Of a DNA stretch of 64,000 nt, positions 1 through 8,984 are shown piece after piece; the first letter of the stretch is position 1; every line of letters starts with the position of its first letter. The notes under the pieces were generated by a model. The model ran no database searches. It was given only the letters and a program-made list of their open reading frames with translations, and had not been told where the DNA came from. The stretch comes from Microbacterium arborescens (GTDB lineage: Bacteria; Actinomycetota; Actinomycetes; Actinomycetales; Microbacteriaceae): contig QNUV01000041.1 in NCBI GenBank assembly GCA_003339645.1, positions 124,001 to 188,000 on the forward strand. Direction: 5' to 3'. Position numbers and translations under genes: made by a program.

Positions 1-1382
1 GCGGCGTGTCCGCGGAAGAGCTCGAGCGGATGGGGCGGCAGGCCTCGCTCTTCGGCACCGACCGCCTCTCGCGCACGGCCGACCTCGTGGTCACCGCCCT
101 CGACGAGATGTCGGGAGCGACGTCGCCGCGGCTTCAGCTCGAGCTGCTCGTGGCGCGCGTCCTCGCCGCCGCGCAGCACAGTGTTCCGGCAGCCGACCAG
201 GCCCCGGTCGCCGCCGCTCCCGCGTCGCACGCCTCGTCTCCCGCGGCCGCGCCCGCAGCCCCGCCGCGCATCGTCACGCCCGCTCCGGCTCAGGTTTCGG
301 CCCCTGCGCAGCCCGAGCGCGCCGCGTCCGCGCCGTCCGCCGCCCCCGCCGCGCCGGCCGCCGCGTCGGGAGCCCCCGCGCCCGATACGCAGCATCCCGC
401 GGCCGCGAGCTCCGCCGAACCACGCGATCCGTCGACCGTCACGCTCGCGCAGATGCGCGACGCATGGCCCGAGGTGCTGCAGCGTCTCGAGTCGATCAGC
501 CGCACCTCGTGGATGATCGCCTCCGTCGCCACACCTGTCGCGTTCTCCGAGACGGGCGTGCTGACGCTGTCGTTCCAGAGCCAGTCCGACGTCCTGCAGT
601 TCAAGAAGCTCAACGCAGGCAAGGGACCGAGCGAAGACCTGCGGGGCGCGATCCTGGGCGTCCTCGGCGTCCGCGTGAAGTACGTCGCCCGTCACGACTC
701 CGACCCCGGCGGCGGCCCGGCACCGGGCGGCCCGCCGGCCCCGCAACCGGGCGGTCAGTCGGGCGGCGCACCGCGACAGCAGCCCGCGGGGGATCACCGG
801 CAGCCCGCGGCCGGCCCGCCGTCGCAGCCGGCCCCCGGCGGTCAACGCGCCGCGGGCGCTCCCTCGGCGTCGGCGGGCGCCCGTCCGGCCGCATCCGCGT
901 CACCTTCCGGCTCCGCGTCCTCCGCCGGCCCCGTCACCGAGTGGGCCGTCGCGCCGATCCCGCAGGGCGACCCGGCACCGCAGTTCGCTGTGGACGACGA
1001 GCCGGAGGATGCCGTCGCCGCCCCCGTGCGCACGCTCACGGCTCCCCACGACGGTGACGTCGACCCGTACCCCGAGCCCCTGCCACCCATCGACGAGGAG
1101 GACCGCGACTACCCGCCGCCTCCCGTCGACGAATATGCGCCGCTGCCCCCGCGGGCGCCGGTCGCCGTCGAACGGTCCACGACCCCCGCTCCGGCGACGA
1201 CAGGCCCCGCACAGACATCGCCGGGGTCCGCAGTCGCCGCCCCCGCGCCGTCGAGCGGCCGCTCGAACGCCGTGCCCGCGCGGGGCGGTATCGAGCGCTA
1301 CGGCGAAGCGGTCGTCCGCCAGATGCTCGGGGCCACCTTCGTCCGCGAAGAACCCTTCACCTCACCCACGAGATTCGGCTAA
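1..1382 (+). CDS. dnaX: DNA polymerase III subunit gamma/tau, C-terminal part (truncated by the window edge)
   Basis: The clamp-loader ATPase of the replicative polymerase holoenzyme; only the C-terminal part is here. Reading frame 3 is open from the first base. It begins in the helical domain III region (GVSAEELERMGRQASLFG) that precedes the tau tail. A long Ala/Pro/Ser-rich linker follows. Then comes a compact conserved block starting VTLAQMRDAWPEVLQRLE and running to about VKYVARHD, which matches the C-terminal domain of actinobacterial tau. A second disordered Pro/Gly-rich stretch and a short conserved tail (GGIERYGEAVVRQMLG) end the protein. The ATPase and zinc-binding domains lie upstream of the window. 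recR starts 3 bases after the stop, the usual dnaX-recR pairing. The two low-complexity linkers explain the many spurious frames here. Confidence 0.9.
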   Translation, partial: GVSAEELERMGRQASLFGTDRLSRTADLVVTALDEMSGATSPRLQLELLVARVLAAAQHSVPAADQAPVAAAPASHASSPAAAPAAPPRIVTPAPAQVSAPAQPERAASAPSAAPAAPAAASGAPAPDTQHPAAASSAEPRDPSTVTLAQMRDAWPEVLQRLESISRTSWMIASVATPVAFSETGVLTLSFQSQSDVLQFKKLNAGKGPSEDLRGAILGVLGVRVKYVARHDSDPGGGPAPGGPPAPQPGGQSGGAPRQQPAGDHRQPAAGPPSQPAPGGQRAAGAPSASAGARPAASASPSGSASSAGPVTEWAVAPIPQGDPAPQFAVDDEPEDAVAAPVRTLTAPHDGDVDPYPEPLPPIDEEDRDYPPPPVDEYAPLPPRAPVAVERSTTPAPATTGPAQTSPGSAVAAPAPSSGRSNAVPARGGIERYGEAVVRQMLGATFVREEPFTSPTRFG

Positions 1383-1385
1383 GCC

Positions 1386-1979
1386 ATGTACGACGGCATC
1401 GTCCAGGACCTCATCGACGAGTTCGGTCGCCTGCCCGGCATCGGACCGAAGTCGGCGCAGCGCATCGCGTTCCACATCCTGCAGACTCCCACCTTCGACG
1501 TCTCCAAGCTCTCGCACCTGCTCGGCGAGCTGCGCGAGCGCGTGCGCTTCTGCGAGGTCTGCGGCAACGTGTCCGAGCACGACCGCTGCGCGATCTGCCG
1601 AGACCCGCGGCGTGACGGCACGTTCATCTGCGTCGTCGAAGACGCCAAGGACGTCGCGGCGATCGAGCGCACCCGCGAGTTCCGAGGCCTGTACCACGTG
1701 CTCGGCGGCGCGATCAGTCCCATCGGCGGCATCGGCCCCGACGACCTCCGCATCGCGCAGCTCATGCAGCGTCTGGCCGACGGCACCGTGCAGGAGGTCA
1801 TCCTCGCGACCAACCCGAACCTCGAGGGAGAGGCCACCGCGACCTACCTCAGTCGCCTGCTGACCGCTCTCGAGATCCGCGTGACGCGGCTGGCATCGGG
1901 CCTCCCCGTCGGAGGCGACCTCGAGTACGCCGACGAGGTCACCCTCGGCCGCGCGTTCGAGGGGCGCCGCCAGCTCTGA
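1386..1979 (+). CDS. recR: Recombination mediator protein RecR
   Basis: RecR acts with RecO (and RecF) to load RecA on SSB-coated single-stranded DNA during gap repair. The 197-residue product has the full architecture. An N-terminal helix-hairpin-helix is present ([22 protein letters not shown]). A four-cysteine zinc finger follows (CEVCG...CAICRD, about residues 56-75). The Toprim domain starts at [15 protein letters not shown], and a C-terminal Walker-B-like region is also seen. It starts 3 bases after dnaX and is probably co-transcribed and translationally coupled, since the only possible ribosome-binding signal lies inside the end of dnaX. Length is normal for the family. Confidence 0.96.
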   Translation: MYDGIVQDLIDEFGRLPGIGPKSAQRIAFHILQTPTFDVSKLSHLLGELRERVRFCEVCGNVSEHDRCAICRDPRRDGTFICVVEDAKDVAAIERTREFRGLYHVLGGAISPIGGIGPDDLRIAQLMQRLADGTVQEVILATNPNLEGEATATYLSRLLTALEIRVTRLASGLPVGGDLEYADEVTLGRAFEGRRQL

Positions 1980-1991
1980 CAGCGCCCCTCG
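1958..1991. terminator. Inverted repeat between convergent recR and oligopeptidase gene
   Basis: Perfect 10-bp arms, CGAGGGGCGC (1958-1967) and GCGCCCCTCG (1982-1991), with a 14-base loop that contains the recR stop codon. It lies between two convergent genes only 19 bases apart, so it could stop transcription from both sides. There is no clear T-run, which is common for actinobacterial terminators. Confidence 0.5.
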
Positions 1992-1998
1992 GGTGGTG

Positions 1999-4158
1999 TC
2001 AGGCCGGCTGGTCGGCCAGGCCGACGACGTCGAGCAGCCACGCGAGCTCGAACGCGCGCTCGCGCCACGAGTTGTACCGGCCGCTCACCCCGCCGTGGCC
2101 GGCCACCATCTCGCACTTCAGCAACGCGTCGGCCCCGACCTCCCGCAGCCGGGCGACCCACTTCGCGGGCTCGACGTACATCACACGAGTGTCATTGAGT
2201 GAGGTGACCGCGAGGATGCGGGGGTAGGTGGCGTCCTCGCGGACGTTCTCGTACGGCGAGTACGACTTCATGTAGGCATACACGTCGGGGTCGTGCAGCG
2301 GGTCGCCCCATTCGTCCCACTCGATGACGGTCAGGGGCAGCGACGGGTCGAGGATCGTCGTGAGCGCGTCGACGAACGGCACGGCGGCGAGGACGCCCGA
2401 GAACAGCTCGGGGGCGAGGTTCGCGACGGCGCCCATGAGGAGCCCGCCGGCCGACCCGCCCTCGGCGGTCATCCGATCGGGTGTGGTGTAGCCGGTCTCG
2501 ACGAGGTGGCGGGCGACGGCGACGAAGTCGGTGAACGTGTTGCGCTTGTGCAGCAGCTTGCCGTCCTCGTACCACTGGCGCCCCATCTCGCCGCCGCCTC
2601 GCACGTGGGCGACGGCGAACACGACGCCGCGGTCGAGGAGCGACAGGCGCGCCACCGACATCGCGGGGTCGATCGAGTGCTCGTACGATCCGTAGCCGTA
2701 CAGGTGCAGCGCGCGCGGCTGTTCGCCCTCGCTCTCGGCGGGGTCGCCGAACGACCGCTTCCACACGACCGAGACCGGGATGAGTGTCCCGTCGTCGGCC
2801 GTCGCCCACACCCGTCGCTGCTCGTAGTCCGCGGGGTCGTATCCGCCCAGCACCGGCTGGCGCTTGCGCAGCAGCAGCTCGCCGGTGGCGACGACGTAGT
2901 CGTAGACGGTGCCGGGGGTGACGAACGAGCCGTAGCCCAGACGCAGCACGGGCGGCGCCCACTCGGGGTTGCCGCCGGAGCCCACGGTGTAGAGCGGCTC
3001 GTCGAACTCGAGCTCGGTGACCGAGCCCGAGCCGTAGTCGAAGATGCCCAGACGCTGCAGTCCGTCGCGCCGGTAGCCGAGCAGCGCCCAGTCGCGGAAG
3101 GTCGAGAGCCCTTCGAGGCGGCGTCCCGGCTCGTGGGGGAGCACGACCTCGCGCGCACCCGTCGGGTCGGCGGCCGAGACCCGGACGAGCTCGAAGTCGA
3201 GCGCGTCCTCGTTGTGCAGAACGTAGAGGACGTCCTCGCCGGCCACGACCGCGTGCGAGACGGAGTACTCCACGCCCTCGCGCCGCGGCCACACCGACCG
3301 GGGTTCGGCCCGCAGGTCGTCCGCCGGCACGAGGAACTCCTCGCTCGTGATCGACGAGCCGACCTCGATCACGAGGTAGCGGTCGCTGCGCGTGAAGCCC
3401 GCACCCACCCAGTAGCGCTCGTCGGGCTCGTGGAACAGACGCTCGTCGGATGCCGTGTCGGTGCCGATCTCGTGCAGCCAGACCGAGTCCGGTCGCCACG
3501 CGTCATCCACCGTGGAGTAGACGACGAATCGGCCGTCCGGTGACAGCGAGGCTCCCGCGAAGGTCCCGGTGATCTCGTCGGGCAGGTTCTCGCCGGTGGC
3601 GATGTCGCGAAGGCGCAGCGTGTATCGCTCGTCGCCCTCGGTGTCGACGCCGTAGAGCAGCAGGGAACCGTCGGCGGAGACCTCGAAGCTTCCGAGCGAG
3701 AAGAACTCCGCGCCTTCGGCCTCGACGTTGCCGTCGAGAAGCACCTGCTCGCCGGCGACATCGACGCCGGGCTCGAGCTGCGGAGGCGTCCAGTCGTCGG
3801 GCGACGCGAGGGGAGCGCGGCAGTGGATGCCGTACTGGCTGCCTTCGACGGTGCGGCTGTAATACCACCAGTCGCCGCGGCGGCTCGGAACAGAGAGGTC
3901 GGTCTCGAGCGTGCGGCCCTTGATCTCCTCGAAGATCCGCTCGCGCAGCCCGCTCAGGTGCGCCGTGCGGGCGTCGGTGTACGCGTTCTCCGCCTCGAGG
4001 TGCGCGATCACCTCGGCGTCGTCCTTCTCGCGCAGCCACTCGTACCGGTCGACGAAGTCGTCGCCGTGGTGGGTGCGGCGGTGCTCGCGCACGGCCGCGA
4101 CAGGGGCCGCGGGAGCGTCGGAGGAAGAGGGGGTGAGGATGTCGCGGGTGTCGGTCAC
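1999..4158 (-). CDS. ptrB: Oligopeptidase B-type serine peptidase (family S9A)
   Basis: Cytoplasmic serine peptidase that cleaves short peptides, typically after basic residues. The 719-residue protein has the N-terminal seven-bladed beta-propeller gate (about residues 80-430, with repeats such as SLGSFEVSADGSLL and GASLSPDGRFVVYS). The alpha/beta-hydrolase domain follows. The nucleophile is Ser569 in GGSAGG, the acid lies in SLNDTRV, and the histidine lies in AGHGG near the C-terminus. GYGSYEHSIDPAMS and VAHVRGGGEMGRQWYEDGK are hallmark S9A oligopeptidase motifs. There is no signal peptide. Length matches oligopeptidase B. It is transcribed away from pit, and its 3' end converges on recR. 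Confidence 0.93.
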   Translation of the reverse strand: MTDTRDILTPSSSDAPAAPVAAVREHRRTHHGDDFVDRYEWLREKDDAEVIAHLEAENAYTDARTAHLSGLRERIFEEIKGRTLETDLSVPSRRGDWWYYSRTVEGSQYGIHCRAPLASPDDWTPPQLEPGVDVAGEQVLLDGNVEAEGAEFFSLGSFEVSADGSLLLYGVDTEGDERYTLRLRDIATGENLPDEITGTFAGASLSPDGRFVVYSTVDDAWRPDSVWLHEIGTDTASDERLFHEPDERYWVGAGFTRSDRYLVIEVGSSITSEEFLVPADDLRAEPRSVWPRREGVEYSVSHAVVAGEDVLYVLHNEDALDFELVRVSAADPTGAREVVLPHEPGRRLEGLSTFRDWALLGYRRDGLQRLGIFDYGSGSVTELEFDEPLYTVGSGGNPEWAPPVLRLGYGSFVTPGTVYDYVVATGELLLRKRQPVLGGYDPADYEQRRVWATADDGTLIPVSVVWKRSFGDPAESEGEQPRALHLYGYGSYEHSIDPAMSVARLSLLDRGVVFAVAHVRGGGEMGRQWYEDGKLLHKRNTFTDFVAVARHLVETGYTTPDRMTAEGGSAGGLLMGAVANLAPELFSGVLAAVPFVDALTTILDPSLPLTVIEWDEWGDPLHDPDVYAYMKSYSPYENVREDATYPRILAVTSLNDTRVMYVEPAKWVARLREVGADALLKCEMVAGHGGVSGRYNSWRERAFELAWLLDVVGLADQPA

Positions 4159-4252
4159 CGTTCCACGCTAGCGCCGTGACCGCCCGATCCGGCCGCTCGG
4201 ATTCACGGTGACGGCGATGGTGTGGCAGGATTCGATGGTCCGGTTGCCGGAC

Positions 4253-4270
4253 CCTGAACAGACGGTGAAC
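4253..4270 (-). promoter_or_regulatory. Possible PHO box (PhoP-type direct repeat) upstream of the phosphate permease
   Basis: On the minus strand two 7-mers, GTTCACC and GTTCAGG, are spaced exactly 11 bases apart (plus-strand GGTGAAC at 4264-4270 and CCTGAAC at 4253-4259). The Streptomyces PHO box is built from GTTCACC-type units repeated every 11 bases. It lies about 90 bases before the phosphate transporter start, where a phosphate-responsive site would be expected. Confidence 0.4.
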
Positions 4271-4357
4271 TCTTCGTTCGCGCCCGCCGCTGCCGCGGCA
4301 TCCCGATCCGTACTCGAGGACCCGTGTTCGCGGGCCCGCACGCACAGAGAGCGCACA

Positions 4358-5602
4358 GTGGAAACCGCTGTACTCATTCTTCTGCTGGTCATCGGACTGG
4401 CACTCTTCTTCGACTTCACCAACGGCTTCCACGACACCGCCAACGCGATGGCGACGCCGATCGCGACGGGGGCGCTCAAGCCCAAGGTCGCCGTCCTCCT
4501 GGCCGCCGGCCTCAATCTCGTCGGAGCATTCCTGTCGACGGAGGTCGCCAAGACCGTCTCGCACGGGATCATCCACGAGGATCAGCTCGCCGCCACCGCG
4601 CTGCTGCCGCTGATCTTCGCGGGGCTGATCGGCGCGATCACGTGGAACATGCTGACGTGGCTGCTGGGACTCCCGTCGAGTTCGTCCCACGCCCTCTTCG
4701 GCGGCCTCATCGGCGCGACCCTCGTGGGTGTCGGGGCGATGGCGATCGACTTCGGCGTCGTGCTGAGCAAGATCATTCTGCCCGCGCTGATCGCGCCCGT
4801 GACGGCCGGTGTCATCGCGTTCACCGTGACGAAGGTCGCCTACGCCGTGACCCGTCGCCACGACGGCAAGCCCGATGGTCGCGACGGCTTCCGCTGGGGG
4901 CAGATTTTCACCTCCTCTCTCGTCGCGCTCGCGCACGGCACCAATGACGCGCAGAAGACCATGGGCGTCATCACCCTCGCCCTCATCGCGGCCGGCTGGC
5001 AGAGCGCCGAGCACGCCGAGCCCCAGCTGTGGGTCATCGTGGCGTGCGCCGTCACGATCGCGCTCGGCACCTACATGGGGGGATGGCGCATCATCCGCAC
5101 TCTCGGCAAGGGACTCACCGACGTCAAGCCCGCCCAGGGGTTCTCGGCCGAGGCGTCGACCGCGTCGACGATCCTCGCCTCGAGCGCCCTCGGCTTCGCG
5201 CTGTCGACGACGCAGGTCGCGTCGGGCTCGGTGATCGGCTCCGGACTCGGACGCCGCGGCTCGACGGTCCGCTGGGCCACGGTGGGCCGCATCGCGGTCG
5301 GCTGGCTGCTGACCCTTCCCGCCTCGGGGGCCGTGGGCGCCGTCGCCGCTCTGCTCGTGGTGTGGTTCGGGCCGGTGGGCATCGTCATCGATGCGATCGC
5401 CGCCGTCGCGATCGTCCTCGCGCTGTTCCTCCGCTCGCGTCGCAACGAGGTGCACGCGGGCAACGCGATGAGCGAGGTCGCCGATTCCGGTCTCGCCGTC
5501 GAGGTGCCGGCCGATCCGCCGCCCACGCGGCGGCAGCGGCGCGCGAAGGCGGCGGCCGCGGCGAGGAAGTCGGGCTCGGAGCAGACGGAGGGCGAGCGAT
5601 GA
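4358..5602 (+). CDS. pit: PiT-family inorganic phosphate transporter
   Basis: Integral membrane phosphate:cation symporter that takes up metal-phosphate complexes. The two PiT half-repeats are recognisable: DFTNGFHDTANAMAT at the N-terminus and SLVALAHGTNDAQKTMGVI in the second half, each with the family N-D signature. Multiple hydrophobic segments cover most of the 414 residues. The tail is Arg/Ala-rich and cytoplasmic. The start chosen is GTG at 4358 (VETAVLILLLVIG), because the family normally begins with this first membrane helix; the frame stays open upstream but reads as non-family sequence. It overlaps the next gene by ATGA, so the pair is an operon. A possible PHO box lies upstream. 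Confidence 0.93.
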   Translation: METAVLILLLVIGLALFFDFTNGFHDTANAMATPIATGALKPKVAVLLAAGLNLVGAFLSTEVAKTVSHGIIHEDQLAATALLPLIFAGLIGAITWNMLTWLLGLPSSSSHALFGGLIGATLVGVGAMAIDFGVVLSKIILPALIAPVTAGVIAFTVTKVAYAVTRRHDGKPDGRDGFRWGQIFTSSLVALAHGTNDAQKTMGVITLALIAAGWQSAEHAEPQLWVIVACAVTIALGTYMGGWRIIRTLGKGLTDVKPAQGFSAEASTASTILASSALGFALSTTQVASGSVIGSGLGRRGSTVRWATVGRIAVGWLLTLPASGAVGAVAALLVVWFGPVGIVIDAIAAVAIVLALFLRSRRNEVHAGNAMSEVADSGLAVEVPADPPPTRRQRRAKAAAAARKSGSEQTEGER

Positions 5603-5934
5603 ACGTCTCGATCGACTGGTTCGCCTTCGTCCAGGTGTTCGCGGCGGCCATCACCGGCGCCGTGCTCGTCGTCGGCTTCTACGCGTTCGGCTTGCGGATG
5701 CTGGTTCGTGCGGGCCGCGTGCCGGTCGTGACTCCCGCGGAGTTCACCGACGCGATCGCGGTCATCAGCGAGAAGCAGGCGCGCCGCCACGCGAAGGCCG
5801 CGGCCAAGGCGGCGAAGAAGAACCCGCTGAGGGCGGCCCAGAAGAGGGTCGCGCTCGTGGCCGCCTACGGCGCCTTCGCACTCTGCGGGCTCGCCGTCCT
5901 CGGGGGCATCGTCCTCATCGTGGCGGGGCGGTAG
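5599..5934 (+). CDS. Small two-helix membrane protein coupled to the phosphate transporter
   Basis: A 111-residue protein with one N-terminal membrane segment (FVQVFAAAITGAVLVVGFYAFGL) and one at the C-terminus (YGAFALCGLAVLGGIVLIVAG). A highly basic Lys/Ala/Arg-rich cytosolic stretch lies between them (KQARRHAKAAAKAAKK). It begins inside the stop codon of pit (ATGA overlap), so translation is coupled. Proteins of this shape often follow pit in actinobacteria. The role is unknown; its position suggests a regulator or accessory subunit of the permease. No catalytic motif is visible. Confidence 0.8.
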   Translation: MNVSIDWFAFVQVFAAAITGAVLVVGFYAFGLRMLVRAGRVPVVTPAEFTDAIAVISEKQARRHAKAAAKAAKKNPLRAAQKRVALVAAYGAFALCGLAVLGGIVLIVAGR

Positions 5935-5945
5935 GACCCCCGGCA

Positions 5946-5951
5946 TAGGCT
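5946..5951 (+). promoter_or_regulatory. -10 element for leaderless transcript of the phosphodiesterase gene
   Basis: TAGGCT lies 6 bases before the ATG at 5958. Transcription starting about 7 bases downstream of a -10 hexamer would begin at the start codon. No Shine-Dalgarno sequence is present. Confidence 0.55.
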
Positions 5952-5957
5952 GTGGCC

Positions 5958-6905
5958 ATGACTTCAGCAGCGCCGTCGGACGGTTCCACACAGCCTCGCG
6001 ACCCTGCGGCATCCGTGCGTTTCGGTCGTCATGAGCCCGCCGGTCACGTCCTCGTTCATATCAGCGACACGCACCTGCTGGCGGGTGGTGCTGCGCTCGG
6101 CGGGCGCTACGACGTCGAGGCGAATCTCGACGCCACCCTCGCGGCCGTCGAGCGCACCGGCGTCCGACCCGACGCGCTGGTCTTCACCGGTGACCTCACC
6201 GACCTCGGCGAGCCCGACGCGTATCGCCGCCTCCGCGAGGCGGTCGAACCCGTGGCGGAGCGGCTGGCGGCGCCGATCGTGTGGGTGGCCGGCAATCACG
6301 ACGAACGCGACGCGATGCGCGTGGGCCTGTTCGGCGGACCGTCGACCCGGGAACCGCTGAACGGGGTGTGGGACCTGTCGGGACTGCGGCTCGTCGCCCT
6401 CGACTCCACGGTCCCGGGCTGGCACCACGGTGACATCGATGCGGATCAGCGCGACTGGCTGCGCGGGATCCTGTCCGAGTCCGCGCCCCACGGCACGATC
6501 CTCGCGATGCACCATCCGCCGCTGCCGAGCCACGTGCCGTTCTTCGACATCCTCGAGCTGCGTCATCAGGAGGCGCTGGCGGAGACCATCGCGGGGACCG
6601 ACGTGCGCGGCATCCTCGCCGGTCACCTGCACTACTCCACCTCCGGGACATTCGCGGGCGTTCCGGTCTCGGTCGCGTCGGCCACCTGCTACACGATGAA
6701 CCTCCAGCGCCCGCCGCAGGCGGTCAACGGAATGGACGCCGGCCAGGCGTTCCAGCTGGTGCACGTCTACGACGACGTGATCACCCACACCGTCGTGCCC
6801 GTCGTCGACGCTCCGACGGGCGACTACTTCTCCGCCGAGTGGGTCGCCGAGATGGCGCGGCTGTCGCCGCAGGAGCGTCTCGAGGCGTTTTCCCGCAAGC
6901 GCTGA
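5958..6905 (+). CDS. cpdA: Metallophosphoesterase, 3',5'-cyclic-nucleotide phosphodiesterase type (CpdA-like)
   Basis: Class III phosphodiesterase with a dinuclear metal centre. The 315-residue protein shows the calcineurin-like metal ligands in order: ISDTHLL (D-x-H), VFTGDLTDLG (GD), VAGNHDERD (GNHD), AMHHPPLPSH (H) and LAGHLHYSTSGTF (GHxH). It lacks a signal peptide, so it is probably cytoplasmic. The substrate may be cyclic AMP, although some relatives hydrolyse 2',3'-cyclic nucleotides or glycerophosphodiesters. ATG at 5958 is preferred over an in-frame GTG at 5952 because a TAGGCT -10 hexamer ends 6 bases before the ATG. Confidence 0.85.
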   Translation: MTSAAPSDGSTQPRDPAASVRFGRHEPAGHVLVHISDTHLLAGGAALGGRYDVEANLDATLAAVERTGVRPDALVFTGDLTDLGEPDAYRRLREAVEPVAERLAAPIVWVAGNHDERDAMRVGLFGGPSTREPLNGVWDLSGLRLVALDSTVPGWHHGDIDADQRDWLRGILSESAPHGTILAMHHPPLPSHVPFFDILELRHQEALAETIAGTDVRGILAGHLHYSTSGTFAGVPVSVASATCYTMNLQRPPQAVNGMDAGQAFQLVHVYDDVITHTVVPVVDAPTGDYFSAEWVAEMARLSPQERLEAFSRKR

Positions 6906-6956
6906 CTAGGCTGGGATCGTCCCTCCCATCGCCGTGAGACCCACAAGGACCCGTGC

Positions 6957-8420
6957 ATGATGTCGTCCACTCCCGCCACCCGCACCGAGACAGATTCGCT
7001 CGGTTCGCTCGAAATCCCCGCCGACGCCTACTGGGGCGTGCACACCGCTCGCGCACTCGAGAACTTCCCGATCTCGCAGCGGCCGATCTCCGTCTATCGC
7101 GACCTGGTCCGGGCCCTCGCGATGGTCAAGCAGGCCTCGGCGCGTGCGAACCGGGAGATCGGCGTGCTCGACGCCGAGCGCGCCGAGTTGATCGACCGGG
7201 CCGCGCAGCTCGTCATCGACGGCGAGTACCACGACCAGTTCGTGGTCGGCGTCGTCCAGGGCGGTGCCGGCACCTCGACGAACATGAACGCCAACGAGGT
7301 CATCACCAATATCGCCCTCGAACTGGCGGGCCGCCCCAAGGGCGATTACGGCTTCCTCTCGCCGATCGACCACACGAACCGCAGCCAGTCCACCAACGAC
7401 GTCTACCCGACGGCGATCAAGGTCGGTCTCGCCCTCGACCTGCAGGGGCTGCTCGACGAGCTGGCGCTGCTGCGCGAATCGTTCCTGGCGAAGGCCGTCG
7501 AGTTCCACGACGTGCTCAAGGTCGGGCGCACGCAGCTCCAGGATGCCGTTCCGATGACGCTCGGACAGGAGTTCCACGGCTTCGCGACGACCCTGGGTGA
7601 GGACCACTCCCGCCTCGGCGAGAACGCGTCGCTCCTCTACGAGATCAACATGGGTGCGACCGCCATCGGCACGGGCATCACGACGCATCCGGAATACCGT
7701 CCCGCGGTCGTCCGCCACCTGCGCGAGATCACCGGCCTCGACCTCTCCAGCGCCGTCGACCTCGTCGAATCGACGAGCGACACCGGCGCGTTCATGTCGT
7801 TCTCCTCGTCGCTCAAGCGCAACGCCATCAAGCTCTCGAAGATCAGCAACGATCTGCGCCTGCTCTCGAGCGGCCCCCAGGCGGGCCTGGGCGAGATCAA
7901 TCTCCCGGCGCGCCAGGCGGGGTCGAGCATCATGCCCGGCAAGGTGAACCCGGTGATCCCGGAAGTGGTCAACCAGGTCGCGTTCGCCGTCGCCGGCGCC
8001 GACCTGACGGTGACGATGGCGGTCGAGGGTGGACAGCTGCAGCTCAACGCATTCGAACCGATCATCGCCCACTCGATCTTCCAGTCGATCACGTGGATGC
8101 GGCGGGCCATGCGCACACTGCGCGTCAACTGCGTCGATGGCATCACCGCCAACCGCGAGCGGCTGGGCGCGATGGTCGGTTCGTCGGTCGGCGTGGTCAC
8201 GGCGCTCACCCCCTTCATCGGCTACGCGGCGGCGGCGGCCCTCGCCAAGACGGCACTGCTGACCCACCGCAACGTGGGCGACCTCGTCGTCGAGGCGGGG
8301 TTGATGTCGCGCGAGGAGGTCGACAAGCAGCTCTCGCCCGCGCGGCTGTCGGGGCTGCAGGCCGTGACGGCGGCCATCCCGATCGTCCTCGCCGACGCTG
8401 AGGAGAGCGTGTCGGGCTGA
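6957..8420 (+). CDS. aspA: Aspartate ammonia-lyase
   Basis: Catalyses L-aspartate to fumarate plus ammonia, linking amino-acid catabolism to the TCA cycle. The 487-residue protein carries the aspartase/fumarase signature GSSIMPGKVNP, with the catalytic serine in the flexible SS loop. The substrate-binding region around QGGAGTSTNMNANEVI is also present. The downstream segment GGQLQLNAFEPIIAHS is the aspartase rather than the fumarase version of this region. AAGGA at 6944-6948 is the ribosome-binding site, and a TAGGCT -10 lies at 6907-6912. A neighbouring ATG at 6960 is an alternative start. The dctA/two-component locus at 28-31 kb would handle related C4 acids. Confidence 0.94.
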   Translation: MMSSTPATRTETDSLGSLEIPADAYWGVHTARALENFPISQRPISVYRDLVRALAMVKQASARANREIGVLDAERAELIDRAAQLVIDGEYHDQFVVGVVQGGAGTSTNMNANEVITNIALELAGRPKGDYGFLSPIDHTNRSQSTNDVYPTAIKVGLALDLQGLLDELALLRESFLAKAVEFHDVLKVGRTQLQDAVPMTLGQEFHGFATTLGEDHSRLGENASLLYEINMGATAIGTGITTHPEYRPAVVRHLREITGLDLSSAVDLVESTSDTGAFMSFSSSLKRNAIKLSKISNDLRLLSSGPQAGLGEINLPARQAGSSIMPGKVNPVIPEVVNQVAFAVAGADLTVTMAVEGGQLQLNAFEPIIAHSIFQSITWMRRAMRTLRVNCVDGITANRERLGAMVGSSVGVVTALTPFIGYAAAAALAKTALLTHRNVGDLVVEAGLMSREEVDKQLSPARLSGLQAVTAAIPIVLADAEESVSG

Positions 8421-8496
8421 CCACCCCTTTGTGCCGGGGGGTCGGCTCTCGCTAACGTCGAGAAGTCCACCTCTTACCGACCGACCGGGGGATCCC

Positions 8497-8904
8497 ATGA
8501 CCGACCCGAACAACCCGTCCGCGCCGCAGCCTCCGGCCTACCAGCCACCGGCGTACCCGACGTCATCCTCCGACGCCTCGTACGGCAACCCCAACGCACC
8601 GATCCCGGGCAAGACCCTCGGTATCGTCGCCTTCGTCCTGTCGTTCTTCGCGCAGCTCGTCGCCCTCGTCCTCGGCATCGTCGCGCTCGTCCAGAGCAAG
8701 AAGGCGGGGCACAAGAACGGGTTCGCGCTCGCCGCGATCATCATCAGCTCCGTGCTCATGGTCATCGGCGTCGTCGTGGCGATCGTGCTGTTCACCGTCT
8801 TCGGCAACATGGCGAACGAGATCTACCAGACCTGCGTCGTGGAAGGGGCCGACACCGTGACGGTCTGGGGTCAGACCCAGCCCTGCTCTTCCGCGCGGTA
8901 CTGA
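8497..8904 (+). CDS. DUF4190-type small membrane protein
   Basis: A 135-residue protein with a Pro/Ser/Tyr-rich disordered N-terminus (residues 1-45). Two hydrophobic segments follow (LGIVAFVLSFFAQLVALVLGIVALVQSKKAG and FALAAIIISSVLMVIGVVVAIVLFTVFG), then a short extracytoplasmic tail with two cysteines. The layout matches DUF4190 proteins, which are common and uncharacterised in actinobacteria. It is monocistronic, with a strong hairpin terminator right after the stop codon. No enzymatic motif is visible. Confidence 0.82.
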   Translation: MTDPNNPSAPQPPAYQPPAYPTSSSDASYGNPNAPIPGKTLGIVAFVLSFFAQLVALVLGIVALVQSKKAGHKNGFALAAIIISSVLMVIGVVVAIVLFTVFGNMANEIYQTCVVEGADTVTVWGQTQPCSSARY

Positions 8905-8921
8905 GCCGACGCCAACACCGA

Positions 8922-8952
8922 AAGCCCCCGCGGATCCGATCCGCGGGGGCTT
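8922..8952 (+). terminator. Rho-independent-like terminator after the DUF4190 gene
   Basis: Perfect 14-bp arms, AAGCCCCCGCGGAT (8922-8935) and ATCCGCGGGGGCTT (8939-8952), with a 3-base loop, followed by TTCCT. It insulates the sugar-transport promoter that begins about 30 bases further on. Confidence 0.85.
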
Positions 8953-8984
8953 CCTCATGCCCGGCTCAGGACTCCCGGGCGCGA

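Noticed and set aside
6906-8513. 535-codon open frame antisense to aspA
   Set aside because: aspA is certain; the antisense composition shows the same artefact.
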